From the NCBI RefSeq assembly GCF_001884135.1, contig NZ_MAOC01000027.1:1-64000 (forward strand): a stretch of 64,000 nt of DNA, read 5' to 3'. The position numbers and the translations under genes were made by a program. Origin of the DNA: Bacillus nitratireducens (GTDB taxonomy: Bacteria; Bacillota; Bacilli; Bacillales; Bacillaceae_G). The notes under the pieces are model-generated. The model did no database searches and was not told the DNA's origin. It saw only the letters and a list, made by a program, of their open reading frames with translations. This document shows positions 17,265 to 24,757 of the stretch, in pieces (position 1 is the stretch's first letter; every line of letters begins with the position of its first letter).

Positions 17265-17936
17265 ATGAAAAAAACATTAACCATTTTTATGTTAATTATA
17301 ATACTTTTAATAAGCTTTAGTGCTTGCTCTAAAAATGAAAATAGATTTCCAGCAAACGGTGTATTAATTATTGGGGAGGAAAATTATACTTCACCAATTA
17401 TTAATCGTTATCAGGAGATTACGAAAGAAAATGAAGTGTTTTCTGTGAAAATAGATACATTCGGAATAGGACAAGTATTAATTTTAAATGAATCCACAGC
17501 GCAAGCGTTGATTAAAACAAAGGTTTTTCGTAAAAGAGAGAATGGATCCAAATTTAGACCTATAGATACGTTACCTAATTTACCAAAAGAAGGATCGCTT
17601 TTGTTTGCAAATGAAGATGGAAAAAATTTGAAAAGTATTGAATTAGAAGGAACGGAGATTGCTGTTAAATACGGTAGTGATGCTTGGATAGGTAACACTC
17701 GTAAGTATCCAAACCAATCGTATGTAATTGTAGCAAAAGATAGTGTGTATAAAGAAATAAAAGCAAATGAAACGAAAATGCACCTTCTCCACTTGAAAAA
17801 GTCTTTAGGTGATGAAAAACCTAAAATGTCGACAGATAATACATTGATAAATGAAAAATTAAAAGTAGAAAAGTTAATTAAAGATTATATAGGGGAAGCG
17901 TCATTCCAGTTTGTAACGATTGGAGAAAAATCTTAA
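17265..17936 (+). CDS. Putative lipoprotein of unknown function
   Basis: A 223-residue protein with a signal peptide ending in a lipobox-like SFSAC at about residue 20, so it is probably anchored outside the membrane. No domain is recognised. ATG 17265 follows AAAGGA at proper distance and gives a normal signal peptide (MKKTLTIF); ATG 17250 is an in-frame alternative. It follows the BceB-like gene by 66 bases without a clear terminator and could belong to the same transcript, as an accessory to the transporter. A TGTAA-GA-TTACA inverted repeat sits at 17211-17222 before it. Confidence 0.7.
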   Translation: MKKTLTIFMLIIILLISFSACSKNENRFPANGVLIIGEENYTSPIINRYQEITKENEVFSVKIDTFGIGQVLILNESTAQALIKTKVFRKRENGSKFRPIDTLPNLPKEGSLLFANEDGKNLKSIELEGTEIAVKYGSDAWIGNTRKYPNQSYVIVAKDSVYKEIKANETKMHLLHLKKSLGDEKPKMSTDNTLINEKLKVEKLIKDYIGEASFQFVTIGEKS

Positions 17937-17983
17937 AAAAGAGTTCGAGGTTGATAGAAACTAAATCAACCTCGAACTCTTTT
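17937..17983 (+). terminator. Terminator of the Bce-like transporter operon
   Basis: A perfect 19-bp stem (17937-17955 and 17965-17983) overlapping the lipoprotein stop, with a T-run at the end. Confidence 0.9.
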
Positions 17984-18001
17984 TAATACCATTTAAATAA
18001 C

Positions 18002-18342
18002 TTACATTACTTCATTTAATCGTGTCTCGCTCGTTTCTTCAATACCATTTGAATATTGAACCGAACTATCTCGAGTTTCCTTCTCTTTACGAGCCTTTTG
18101 TAGCATTTCAAGTATGATCCATAAAGGTACACCTTTGTCTTTTACCATTTTCCATAAGCCTAATTCGCTAAATTTATGATCTCATTGTTTCATTTCTTGT
18201 TCAGATGTACGAATATCAAATTTGATTAGATCATTAGATTTCTTATCTTCAAGCTTAGTAGAAGAGATAGTATTATGCTCAAGATTAGATGGGTTATTTT
18301 AGAAGGTTGAGATAATGTATGAATGTTTAATCCGATTTGCAT
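18002..18342 (-). pseudogene. Decayed small gene of unknown function
   Basis: On the minus strand an ATG (18342-18340) follows a good GAGGGG site and reads MQIGLNIHTLSQPSK, then a frameshift leads into a second frame. That frame reads SSTKLEDKKSNDLIKFD, then EQEMKQ, a TGA, then DHKFSELGLWKMVKDKG and a charged C terminus ending at 18002. The span (341 bases) is not a multiple of three. The intact parent would be about 113 residues and is not recognised. One frameshift and one in-frame stop make it a pseudogene. Confidence 0.75.
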
Positions 18343-18594
18343 GGTTTTCCCCTCTTTTTCAAGCAATGAAATTAGTTTTCTTATGATTGTTTAAATCCAT
18401 TTGACATGAGGAAACTATATTTAATTGTAAATTTAAATAATTGGATTTACGAGTTTTATTATAAAAAGTAAATGCTTACTTGATTTAATATTTATCAACA
18501 TTTGTGTATGTTTTCTATATATACAACGTATATAAAATACTTTACATTATGTTTAAGTTGCAAACTAATTGTGTAGATTTTTTTAATAGGAAAA

Positions 18595-18608
18595 TGTAAA
18601 CGTTTTAT
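18595..18608 (+). promoter_or_regulatory. Candidate CcpA cre site before the lipase gene
   Basis: TGTAAACGTTTTAT fits the cre consensus TGWAARCGYTWNCW at 13 of 14 positions. It lies 15 bases before the lipase start, where CcpA binding would repress. Confidence 0.45.
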
Positions 18609-18622
18609 TAGGGGGAGAAAGT

Positions 18623-19864
18623 ATGGGGAAGTTATTTTTAAGAGTATGTTTTTTCGCATTTGTGACTGTTTGTTCATTCGCAGCAAAAACAACATACGCT
18701 GAAGAGGGACAACAAAATAATTATCCTATCATTTTAGTGAATGGATTTGCTGGATGGGGTAGAGAGGAAATGCTAGGGGTAAAATATTGGGGTGGTGTTA
18801 ATGATATACAAGAAGATTTAAAAAGAAATGGTTATACAGTACATACTGCAGCTGTTGGGCCAGTTTCTAGTAACTGGGACCGTGCATGTGAATTATATGC
18901 ACAAATAAACGGTGGAACAGTAGACTACGGCGCGGCGCATGCTGAGAAACATGGACATAATCGTTTTGGTAGAATTTATAGTGGATTTGCACCGAATTGG
19001 AGTGAAACAAATAAAGTTCATTTAGTTGGGCATAGCATGGGTGGACAAACGACAAGAACATTAGTGCAGTTATTAAAAGAAGGAAGTTATGGAGAAAAAG
19101 ATTATGTGAAAAATCATCCGAACACAAAGATATCACCACTATTTGAAGGTGGTAAATCGTATGTTCATAGTGTTACAACTTTAGCAACTCCTCACAACGG
19201 TACAACACTCGCGGACGGAAGTCTTCTGTTGCCGTTCGTTAAAGATTTACTCATTGCAGCTGCAAGTTTAGGTGGAAACAATAATTTATCATTATATGAT
19301 TTTAAATTGGATCAATGGGGTATAAAAAAGAATACTGGAGAGTCCTTTTTCCAATATACTGATCGTATTTTAAATAGTTCAATTTGGGAAAATACAAAAG
19401 ATATAAGTCAATGGGATTTAAGTACTGATGGAGCAAAGGTGTTAAATAATTGGGTAAAGACGCAATCGGATGTATATTACTTATCCTATAGTGGACATGC
19501 ATCGCAAGCAGCACCTATAACAGGTTTGCATCTACCGCATATAACGATGAATAAAGTGCTAATGGGGAATGCATTCTTCTTAGGATCTTATGCAAGATAT
19601 GAAGAAAACCGGCCATTAATAGATACTTCTTGGTGGCAAAACGATGGTGTAGTAAATACAAATTCTATGATTGCCCCATCTTCTAATGCTACTGTAAATA
19701 ATAATGAGTTATTACAGGTTGGAAAATGGAATCATATCGAAACGAAAGCAAATTGGGATCATCTTGATATGGTAGGGCTTAGTGTTTCAGACACGTTAGG
19801 TTTTTCTAACATTCAAGAGTTTTATAGAACAATTGCTGGAAAATTATCACGTCTACCGAAATAG
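18623..19864 (+). CDS. Secreted lipase, family I.5-like
   Basis: A 413-residue secreted triacylglycerol lipase/esterase. The Sec signal peptide spans 1-26 (cleavage after TYA). The mature protein begins near NNYPIILVNGFAGWGREE and shows the Geobacillus-type (family I.5) pattern: VKYWGGVNDIQEDL, the nucleophile elbow GHSMGG with Ser 138 (the family usually has AHSQGG or similar), and TLATPHNGT. The acid and His of the triad fall in the later half (WDHLDMVG provides a likely His). GGGGGAG precedes the ATG. It is monocistronic with a candidate cre site in its leader. Confidence 0.9.
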   Translation: MGKLFLRVCFFAFVTVCSFAAKTTYAEEGQQNNYPIILVNGFAGWGREEMLGVKYWGGVNDIQEDLKRNGYTVHTAAVGPVSSNWDRACELYAQINGGTVDYGAAHAEKHGHNRFGRIYSGFAPNWSETNKVHLVGHSMGGQTTRTLVQLLKEGSYGEKDYVKNHPNTKISPLFEGGKSYVHSVTTLATPHNGTTLADGSLLLPFVKDLLIAAASLGGNNNLSLYDFKLDQWGIKKNTGESFFQYTDRILNSSIWENTKDISQWDLSTDGAKVLNNWVKTQSDVYYLSYSGHASQAAPITGLHLPHITMNKVLMGNAFFLGSYARYEENRPLIDTSWWQNDGVVNTNSMIAPSSNATVNNNELLQVGKWNHIETKANWDHLDMVGLSVSDTLGFSNIQEFYRTIAGKLSRLPK

Positions 19865-19865
19865 G

Positions 19866-19909
19866 TAATATAAAGCGCTCTCGATGGAATTCGAGGGCGC
19901 TTTATATTA
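19866..19909 (+). terminator. Terminator of the lipase gene
   Basis: A 19-bp stem (19866-19884 and 19891-19909) with one wobble pair. The arms are symmetrical in A and T, so it may act in either direction. Confidence 0.85.
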
Positions 19910-19950
19910 TATTGAAAGAGGGATTTGGTATAAAAATATGGGGGGATATT

Positions 19951-20976
19951 ATGAAAATTCAAATTGTATTATCAGGATACGGGACAGTAGGAAGAGAGTT
20001 TATAAAATTATTAAATGAAAAATATTTATATATAAATGAAACATATGGAATAGATTTAGTGGTAAGTGGCGTATTAGGTAGAAATATTGCAATACATAAT
20101 GAAGAAGGCTTATCTATTCATCATTTATTAACGTATGGTGGCGGTACTGCAGCAATTGAAAAGTATATAGAACATCACCCGAAAGAACGTGCAACAAATA
20201 GCATAAGTGGTAATGTATTAGTAGAATCAACAGTTACAAATCTTAAAGATGGAAATCCGGGAAAGAAATATATAAAACAAGCGATTGAGAAACAAATGGA
20301 TATAGTTGCAATTTCTAAAGGTGCACTCGTTACAAACTGGAGAGAAATAAATGCAGCAGCAAGAATGGGCAATGTACGAATTCGATATAGTGGTGCAACT
20401 GCTGCAGCACTACCAACTTTAGATATTGGACAATTTAGTTTAGCTGGTTGCAATATTGAAAAAATAGAGGGAATATTAAACGGAACAACAAATTATATTC
20501 TTTCGAAAATGTATGGGGAAGATATTACGTTTGAAGAAGCACTGAAAGAAGCACAACATAAAGGAATTGCTGAGACGAACCCAGCGTTAGATGTAAGTGG
20601 TTCAGATAGTGCATGTAAATTGTTACTTTTAACAAACAGTTTAATGGGAGTAGAGTATACACTTACAGATATACATATAAAAGGAATCGAGCACGTTACA
20701 AAACAACAAATTCGAAATGCTAAGGAACAACATAAAATTATTAAATTAATAGCATCGGCGCATAAAGATGAGGAAGGCAATGTAAATCTAAATGTTGAAC
20801 CGTGCGAAATAGATAAAGATCATCCGCTAGCAAAAGTAAATGGGACAGAAAAAGGAATCACGTTCTTTACAGATACAATGGGGCAAGTTACTACAATTGG
20901 TGGAGCTTCTAATCCAAGAGGGGCAGCCGCAGCAGCTTTGAAAGATGTAATCAATTTATATCGAAAGGATTTATAG
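19951..20976 (+). CDS. Homoserine dehydrogenase, ACT-less
   Basis: A 341-residue NAD(P)-dependent homoserine dehydrogenase, converting aspartate semialdehyde to homoserine on the Thr/Met route. The nucleotide loop GYGTVG is at 9-14. The family core motif GILNGTTNYILSKM is intact, and KGALVTNW provides the catalytic Lys region. There is no C-terminal ACT domain, so Thr feedback is unlikely, unlike the usual 430-residue Hom. ATG 19951 after GGGGGGAT is preferred to the in-frame ATG 19912. It precedes the MocR-Ddl pair with about 95 bases between. Confidence 0.9.
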   Translation: MKIQIVLSGYGTVGREFIKLLNEKYLYINETYGIDLVVSGVLGRNIAIHNEEGLSIHHLLTYGGGTAAIEKYIEHHPKERATNSISGNVLVESTVTNLKDGNPGKKYIKQAIEKQMDIVAISKGALVTNWREINAAARMGNVRIRYSGATAAALPTLDIGQFSLAGCNIEKIEGILNGTTNYILSKMYGEDITFEEALKEAQHKGIAETNPALDVSGSDSACKLLLLTNSLMGVEYTLTDIHIKGIEHVTKQQIRNAKEQHKIIKLIASAHKDEEGNVNLNVEPCEIDKDHPLAKVNGTEKGITFFTDTMGQVTTIGGASNPRGAAAAALKDVINLYRKDL

Positions 20977-21072
20977 GTTTTATAACCGTACCGCTATTAA
21001 TAAAAAACACATATGTAGTGGACCTTTTGAAAATGAAATAAATATGCAAAAATGATTGCAGGGGGTAAGGAT

Positions 21073-22521
21073 TTGTTTAAAGATTTTAAAGTTGTGAAAG
21101 ATCGTCCTGTTTATATTCAACTGAAAGATTATTTAAAAAAGATGATTATGAAGGGACATTTGCTAGGGAACCAAAAAATCCCATCAACAAGGGAACTGAG
21201 TGAATTACTATCTGTGAGCAGAAATACAGTACTCGCTGCTTATGCGGATTTAGAGCAAGAAGGACTCATTTATGCAGTTAAAGGAAAAGGAAATTTTGTT
21301 GCGAAGGTTGATATTTCTAACACTTCGTCTGTTGAAATAGATTGGAAAAATAAACTCAATACAGTTACCGCATTAGCGGATGAATTAGATTTAATGAAAC
21401 ATGGTGTTCGCTGGGAAAAAGGAATGATTGCTTTTAATAGTATAGCACCGGATGAAAAGCTATTTGATGTTGAAAATTTCAAAAGAGCTTTTCTTACTCG
21501 CATGTCCATTGAAGGGGATATCGTACTGAACTACGGATATGCAAAAGGTTATAGACCGTTAATGAATTATTTACTTCATTACATGGAAATGAAAGGCGTA
21601 GATATTTCGAACAAAGATATTTTAATTACAAATGGATTTACAGAAGGATTAGATATTGTATTATCTTCGTTATCGAAAAAATCAGGGCGTGTTATTTGTG
21701 AAAATCCAACTCATCATGCTGCATTGAAGCTATTTCGCTTACATGGACTTGAAGTTCATGGAATTAATATGAATGATGATGGTATTGATACGAATGAAGT
21801 AGAAAAAAGTTTGCGTGAAAAGGATTTTGATTTCGCATATTTAATCCCTTCTTATCATAATCCAACGGGTATTGTTACGAGTTCGGAGAAAAGAACGGAA
21901 TTGATGAGATTATTTTCAAAATATAAGATTCCTATTATAGAGGATGGATTTAATGAGGAATTACGTTATTCAGGTTCACATTTAGCGCCATTATTAACTT
22001 TTGCTGGGGCTGGTAATAATGTGATTTATATTAGTAGCTTTTCAAAGGTACTTTTCCCTGGTTTACGTGTAGGTTGGATCATTGCAGATAAAGAGCTCAT
22101 TCATTATTTAGAAAGTGTAAAAAGAGCAAGAACCATTCACACATCAACGTTAGATCAAGCTGTTCTGTTTCAATATTTACATGAAGGATATTTTGAAAAG
22201 TATTTAAAAAAAGCAAGATCAGTTTATAAGAAAAAATATGAGTTAGCTGTTGAGGCGTGTAATCAGTACATTCCGTTTAAAAGAATGACTGGAGATGGTG
22301 GACTTCATTTGTTTATAGAGTTGGAAGAAAAAATTCAAGCCCGCGTACTTTTACAAAAGTGTTATGAGAAAGGAGTTACGTTTTCTCCTGGAGATGTTTT
22401 TTACTCTGATGGAGGAGGAACGAACACATTCCGATTAGGATTTTCACGTTTGAAAGAAAAGGAAATTGTTAGCGGGATTCAAATAATTGGTGAAATATTA
22501 AAAAATGAAACTTGGAGTTGA
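21073..22521 (+). CDS. MocR-type (GntR/aminotransferase) regulator, probable DdlR
   Basis: A 482-residue chimeric regulator. The N-terminal GntR winged helix (about 10-75, IPSTRELSELLSVSRNTV) is followed by a class I aminotransferase domain. The PLP Lys is in SSFSKVLFPGLRVGW. TTG 21073 is preferred over ATG 21052 because the GGGGG site lies between them. It ends five bases before the D-Ala-D-Ala ligase gene. A MocR regulator (DdlR) controlling ddl is known in Brevibacillus; by analogy this one probably senses a D-Ala or PLP-linked signal and controls its own operon. Confidence 0.87.
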   Translation: MFKDFKVVKDRPVYIQLKDYLKKMIMKGHLLGNQKIPSTRELSELLSVSRNTVLAAYADLEQEGLIYAVKGKGNFVAKVDISNTSSVEIDWKNKLNTVTALADELDLMKHGVRWEKGMIAFNSIAPDEKLFDVENFKRAFLTRMSIEGDIVLNYGYAKGYRPLMNYLLHYMEMKGVDISNKDILITNGFTEGLDIVLSSLSKKSGRVICENPTHHAALKLFRLHGLEVHGINMNDDGIDTNEVEKSLREKDFDFAYLIPSYHNPTGIVTSSEKRTELMRLFSKYKIPIIEDGFNEELRYSGSHLAPLLTFAGAGNNVIYISSFSKVLFPGLRVGWIIADKELIHYLESVKRARTIHTSTLDQAVLFQYLHEGYFEKYLKKARSVYKKKYELAVEACNQYIPFKRMTGDGGLHLFIELEEKIQARVLLQKCYEKGVTFSPGDVFYSDGGGTNTFRLGFSRLKEKEIVSGIQIIGEILKNETWS

Positions 22522-22525
22522 GAAA

Positions 22526-23440
22526 ATGAGAATTGGCGTTATTATGGGAGGAGTCTCCTCTGAAAAACAAGTATCAATTATGACTGGGAATGAAATGATT
22601 ACACATTTAGATAAGAGTAAGTATGAAATAGTTCCAATTACGTTAAATGAAAAAATGGATTTAATTGAAAAAGCGAAAGACATTGATTTTGCATTGCTAG
22701 CATTACACGGAAAGTACGGAGAAGATGGTACAGTTCAAGGAACGCTAGAGAGTTTAGGTATTCCTTATAGCGGTAGCAATATGTTATCAAGCGGTATATG
22801 TATGGACAAAAATATTTCGAAAAAGATTTTGCGTTATGAAGGAGTAGAAACACCAGATTGGATTGAACTCACAAAAATGGAAGATCTAAAGCTTGAAGAG
22901 TTAGATAAGATAGGATTTCCGTTAGTGGTAAAACCTAACTCTGGTGGCTCAAGTGTGGGAGTTAAGATCGTCAATGATAAAAATGAATTAATCTCAATGC
23001 TGGAAACAGTATTTGAATGGGATTCTGAGGTAGTAATTGAGAAGTATATAAAAGGTGACGAGATTACATGTTCAATTTTTGATGGTAAACAGTTACCTAT
23101 CATTTCAATTCGACATGCAGCTGAGTTTTTTGACTACAATGCAAAATACGATGATGTTAGTACAATTGAAGAAGTTATTGAACTTCCAGCTGAAATTAAA
23201 GAACGTGTAAACAAAGCGTCAATAGCTTGTTATAAAGCATTAAAATGTAGTGTTTATGCAAGGGTTGATATGATGGTGAAGGATGGAATTCCATATGTAA
23301 TGGAGGTTAATACATTACCAGGGATGACACAATCAAGTTTACTACCAAAAAGTGCAGATGCGGCTGGAATTAATTATAGTAAACTATTAGATATGATAAT
23401 TGAAACTTCATTAAAAGTAAGGAAAGAAGAAGGTTTTTAA
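22526..23440 (+). CDS. ddl: D-alanine--D-alanine ligase
   Basis: A 304-residue ATP-grasp ligase that makes the D-Ala-D-Ala dipeptide for peptidoglycan. The start MRIGVIMGGVSSEKQVS is the family N terminus, with Glu for activation of the first D-Ala. Other hallmarks are LHGKYGEDGTVQG, GIPYSGSN, FPLVVKPNSGGSSVGV, and the Mg site MEVNTLPGMTQSS. GGAG lies eight bases before ATG 22526; ATG 22505 lies inside the MocR end and is less likely. It is co-transcribed with the MocR gene. The Tyr/Phe specificity loop here does not suggest D-Ala-D-Lac activity, though this needs an alignment. Confidence 0.94.
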   Translation: MRIGVIMGGVSSEKQVSIMTGNEMITHLDKSKYEIVPITLNEKMDLIEKAKDIDFALLALHGKYGEDGTVQGTLESLGIPYSGSNMLSSGICMDKNISKKILRYEGVETPDWIELTKMEDLKLEELDKIGFPLVVKPNSGGSSVGVKIVNDKNELISMLETVFEWDSEVVIEKYIKGDEITCSIFDGKQLPIISIRHAAEFFDYNAKYDDVSTIEEVIELPAEIKERVNKASIACYKALKCSVYARVDMMVKDGIPYVMEVNTLPGMTQSSLLPKSADAAGINYSKLLDMIIETSLKVRKEEGF

Positions 23441-23518
23441 GATATTTGTAGAATTAAAACTTTTGATAGTTCTACGAAGTATGCTATGATAATTACAATA
23501 CGACAACTAAATATTTAT

Positions 23519-23606
23519 CCACTAGGGGGGCCTTTATAGGCTGAGATCAAATTTAATTTTGAGACTCTTAGTACCTGATCTGGTTAATGCCAGCGTAGGG
23601 AAGTGG
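23519..23606 (+). ncRNA. TPP riboswitch (THI element)
   Basis: All conserved blocks are present: ACTAGGGGGGCC, GGCTGAGATCA, GTACCTGATCTGGTTAATGC and CCAGCGTAGGGAAGTGG. The terminator at 23648-23678 follows. It is expected to switch off tenA when thiamine pyrophosphate is plentiful. Confidence 0.96.
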
Positions 23607-23647
23607 GAAAGACGTTGCTATTTATTGAATAAATACTGTCAATTTCA

Positions 23648-23678
23648 CTTTCTTTACGCCTGTAAAGAAAGTTTTTTT
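23648..23678 (+). terminator. Riboswitch-controlled terminator
   Basis: A perfect 10-bp stem CTTTCTTTAC/GTAAAGAAAG with loop GCCT and seven T. Confidence 0.9.
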
Positions 23679-23740
23679 ATTTTACAGCTTTAATAAATGG
23701 GATAAATATTTATATTTTATAAATTATTGGAGGGATTTAA

Positions 23741-24430
23741 ATGACTTTTTCACAATCATTACGTAAAGAAGTAGATTCAATTTGGGAAGCAAGTTTTAAT
23801 CATCCATTTGTAAAAAAACTAGGAGAAGGAACACTAGATTTAGCTAGTTTCCGTTATTATGTGCTTCAAGATTCATATTATTTAAGTCATTTTGCTAGAG
23901 TACAAACGTTAGGTGCTGCAAAGGCTCTTGAATTAGAAACGACAGCACGCATGGCGCATCATGCACAAAATACATATGAAGCTGAGTTATCATTGCATGA
24001 GAATTTCGCGAAGAAATTAGGGATTACGAAAGAAGAAAAAGATAATTTTATTCCTGCGCCAACTGCATATGCATATACATCTCATATGTATCGTGCAGCT
24101 TATGAAGGGCATTTAGGAGATATTATTGCAGCTATTTTACCTTGTTATTGGTTATATTATGAAATCGGTGAACGATTAAAAGAATGTCAACCAGAAGAGC
24201 CGATTTATCAAGAATGGATTTCTGCATATGGATCGGATTGGTTCCGTACGCTAGTAGAAGAGCAAATCACACGATTAGATACGATCGCTGAAAAAGTAAC
24301 AGAGGCAGACCGTAATCGTATGAGACAACATTTTATTTTTAGTAGTCAATATGAATATTCATTTTGGGAAATGGCATATACATTAGAAAAATGGCCGGTG
24401 AATGAAAGAGTTAAAGGTCTTATTAAATAA
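23741..24430 (+). CDS. tenA: Thiaminase II, TenA
   Basis: A 229-residue all-helical TenA enzyme that hydrolyses aminopyrimidine derivatives such as aminomethyl-HMP to salvage HMP for thiamine. Catalytic residues are visible: Asp 44 (LQDSYYL), Cys 135 (ILPCYWLYYEIG) and the C-terminal Glu in FWEMAYTLEKW. Length is normal. It is the only gene under the TPP riboswitch, followed by its own terminator, so this is a stand-alone salvage unit rather than part of the thi operon. Confidence 0.95.
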   Translation: MTFSQSLRKEVDSIWEASFNHPFVKKLGEGTLDLASFRYYVLQDSYYLSHFARVQTLGAAKALELETTARMAHHAQNTYEAELSLHENFAKKLGITKEEKDNFIPAPTAYAYTSHMYRAAYEGHLGDIIAAILPCYWLYYEIGERLKECQPEEPIYQEWISAYGSDWFRTLVEEQITRLDTIAEKVTEADRNRMRQHFIFSSQYEYSFWEMAYTLEKWPVNERVKGLIK

Positions 24431-24443
24431 AGAGTATAGAAAG

Positions 24444-24475
24444 GGTATCGCTATATAAAGAGGCGATACCTTTTC
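24444..24475 (+). terminator. Terminator of tenA
   Basis: Arms GGTATCGC (24444-24451) and GCGATACC (24463-24470), then TTTTCTTAT. Confidence 0.85.
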
Positions 24476-24578
24476 TTATATTTAATTTATGTAAATTTTT
24501 TGTAAATTATAGATATAAAACCGAATAATCTTTTATAATGATTTTATAATATAAGAAGTGACATAAGGGGGTAGTTAT

Positions 24579-24602
24579 ATGTTAATGGTAACTTTTTATT
24601 AA
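24579..24602 (+). CDS. Possible seven-codon leader frame before the pPIWI_RE gene
   Basis: ATG 24579 follows an AAGGGGG site at ideal distance and reads MLMVTFY then stop. Two TATAAT-like boxes lie just upstream (24534-24539, 24545-24550). The site is far stronger than that of most genes here, yet it serves only seven codons. The rest of the 328-base gap is very A/T-rich, with a near-palindrome around 24618-24642. Function is unknown; translation is inferred. Confidence 0.35.
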   Translation: MLMVTFY

Positions 24603-24757
24603 TTTAGTTTTTTGTAATTTATTATTATAATAATTTAATTTAATTATTCCCCGAAATATGCTTCGTTTAAATTTGAATTGTTTATGCTTAAAAATATTGG
24701 TGAATTTACTAGTATTATTCATGATCAATATTAATTAAGAGAGGAAGTATTACTAAT

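Noticed and set aside
18488-18620. PlcR box before the lipase gene
   Set aside because: No TATGNAN4TNCATA match was found; only a cre-like site is present.
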